Assembly (NCBI GenBank): GCA_005881355.1
Contig: VBDM01000113.1
Span: 1-5,554 of the forward strand
Length of the DNA stretch: 5,554 nucleotides
Source: Betaproteobacteria bacterium
GTDB lineage: Bacteria > Pseudomonadota > Gammaproteobacteria > Burkholderiales > SG8-39
Direction: 5' to 3'
The notes under the pieces are model-generated. The model was not told the origin of the DNA, did no database searches, and saw only the letters and a program-made list of their open reading frames with translations. Positions within the stretch are counted from its first letter, which is position 1; each line of letters starts with the position of its first letter. Below, piece by piece: positions 5,132-5,554 of the stretch. The position numbers and the translations under genes are program-made.

Positions 5132-5554
5132 GTGACATTCGAAGGCAAGACGTGCCTGATCACCGGAGCCGCGGGGAATCTCGGCCAAGCGGTCGCCAAG
5201 GCATTCGCCGCCGCCGGCGCCACCCTGATCCTGATGGACGTCGATGACAAGGCCTTGCGGTCGGCCTATGGGCGCGACGACGAGCGCAAGCTAATCGCGC
5301 GCGCCGATCTGCTGGATGCGGCGTCGGTGGCTCAGGCGGTCGCAGCCACCCGGCCCAGGAGCACCGATGTCCTCTGCAATATCGCCGGCGGCTTCCGCAT
5401 GGGGCACCCGGTGCACGAGACCCCCGAGGACACCTGGGAGCTGATGCTCGACCTCAACGCGAAATCGGTGATCAATACCGCCCGCGCGGTGGTGCCCGGG
5501 ATGCTCGCGGCGGGGCGTGGAAAGATCGTCAACATCGCTGCCGTCGCGGGCCTT
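5132..5554 (+). CDS. Short-chain dehydrogenase/reductase (SDR), N-terminal part, 3' end outside window
   Basis: The first 141 residues of a classical SDR are visible; these enzymes are usually about 250 residues and oxidise alcohols or reduce carbonyls with NAD(P). The cofactor motif is TGAAGNLG (11-18). Strand two ends in LILMD with Asp36, which points to NAD(H). ADLLD (58-62) is the adenine-binding region, NIAGG (83-87) stands for the NNAG motif, and Asn109 in LDLNAKS is the structural active-site asparagine. KIVNIAAVAGL (131-141) is the strand that normally ends in the catalytic serine (NISSxAG); here alanines fill both serine places. The YxxxK motif lies beyond the window, so activity cannot be judged. 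GTG is chosen as the start because GGAG lies seven bases ahead and MTFEGKTCLITG is a standard SDR beginning. It follows the AhpD-like gene by 43 bases and probably shares its transcript. Confidence 0.93.
   Translation, partial: MTFEGKTCLITGAAGNLGQAVAKAFAAAGATLILMDVDDKALRSAYGRDDERKLIARADLLDAASVAQAVAATRPRSTDVLCNIAGGFRMGHPVHETPEDTWELMLDLNAKSVINTARAVVPGMLAAGRGKIVNIAAVAGL

Overview
This window is a GC-rich, densely packed stretch with every supportable gene on the + strand. Short gaps, short overlaps, strong Shine-Dalgarno sites and two tandem Bug/TctC-type periplasmic binding proteins suggest a betaproteobacterium, probably Burkholderiales or a relative. That taxonomic reading is an inference from gene content and base composition only.

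Layout. Positions 1-1412 hold a 2-oxoacid dehydrogenase module: the C-terminal end of an E1 alpha subunit (cut by the window edge), a complete E1 beta subunit, and a 79-residue protein that is only a lipoyl domain. These three open reading frames overlap or nearly overlap. Positions 1432-2367 encode a beta-hydroxyacid dehydrogenase of the 3-hydroxyisobutyrate dehydrogenase family, using a TTG start. Positions 2391-3353 and 3364-4326 are two secreted Bug-family solute-binding proteins of identical length (320 aa), about 66% identical over the region from residue 21 by hand count. A 111-base gap without a convincing promoter follows. Positions 4438-5088 encode an AhpD-like/carboxymuconolactone-decarboxylase-fold protein with a CxxC motif, and 5132-5554 is the N-terminal part of a short-chain dehydrogenase/reductase (SDR) that runs off the right edge.

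How it may work together (inference). The set reads as an accessory catabolic operon for a small organic acid. The Bug proteins would capture a carboxylate in the periplasm, the two dehydrogenases (HIBADH-type and SDR) would oxidise hydroxyl groups or reduce carbonyls, and the E1/lipoyl module would oxidatively decarboxylate or cleave a 2-oxo compound, as in acetoin or branched-chain oxoacid breakdown. The substrate cannot be read from the sequence. The most notable points are the lipoyl domain with no E2 catalytic domain, the paired Bug paralogs without membrane partners in the window, and atypical residues at the active sites of the AhpD-like protein, the HIBADH-like enzyme and the SDR. I found no RNA genes, CRISPR arrays, insertion sequences or attachment sites. 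No single element is a clearly new system.
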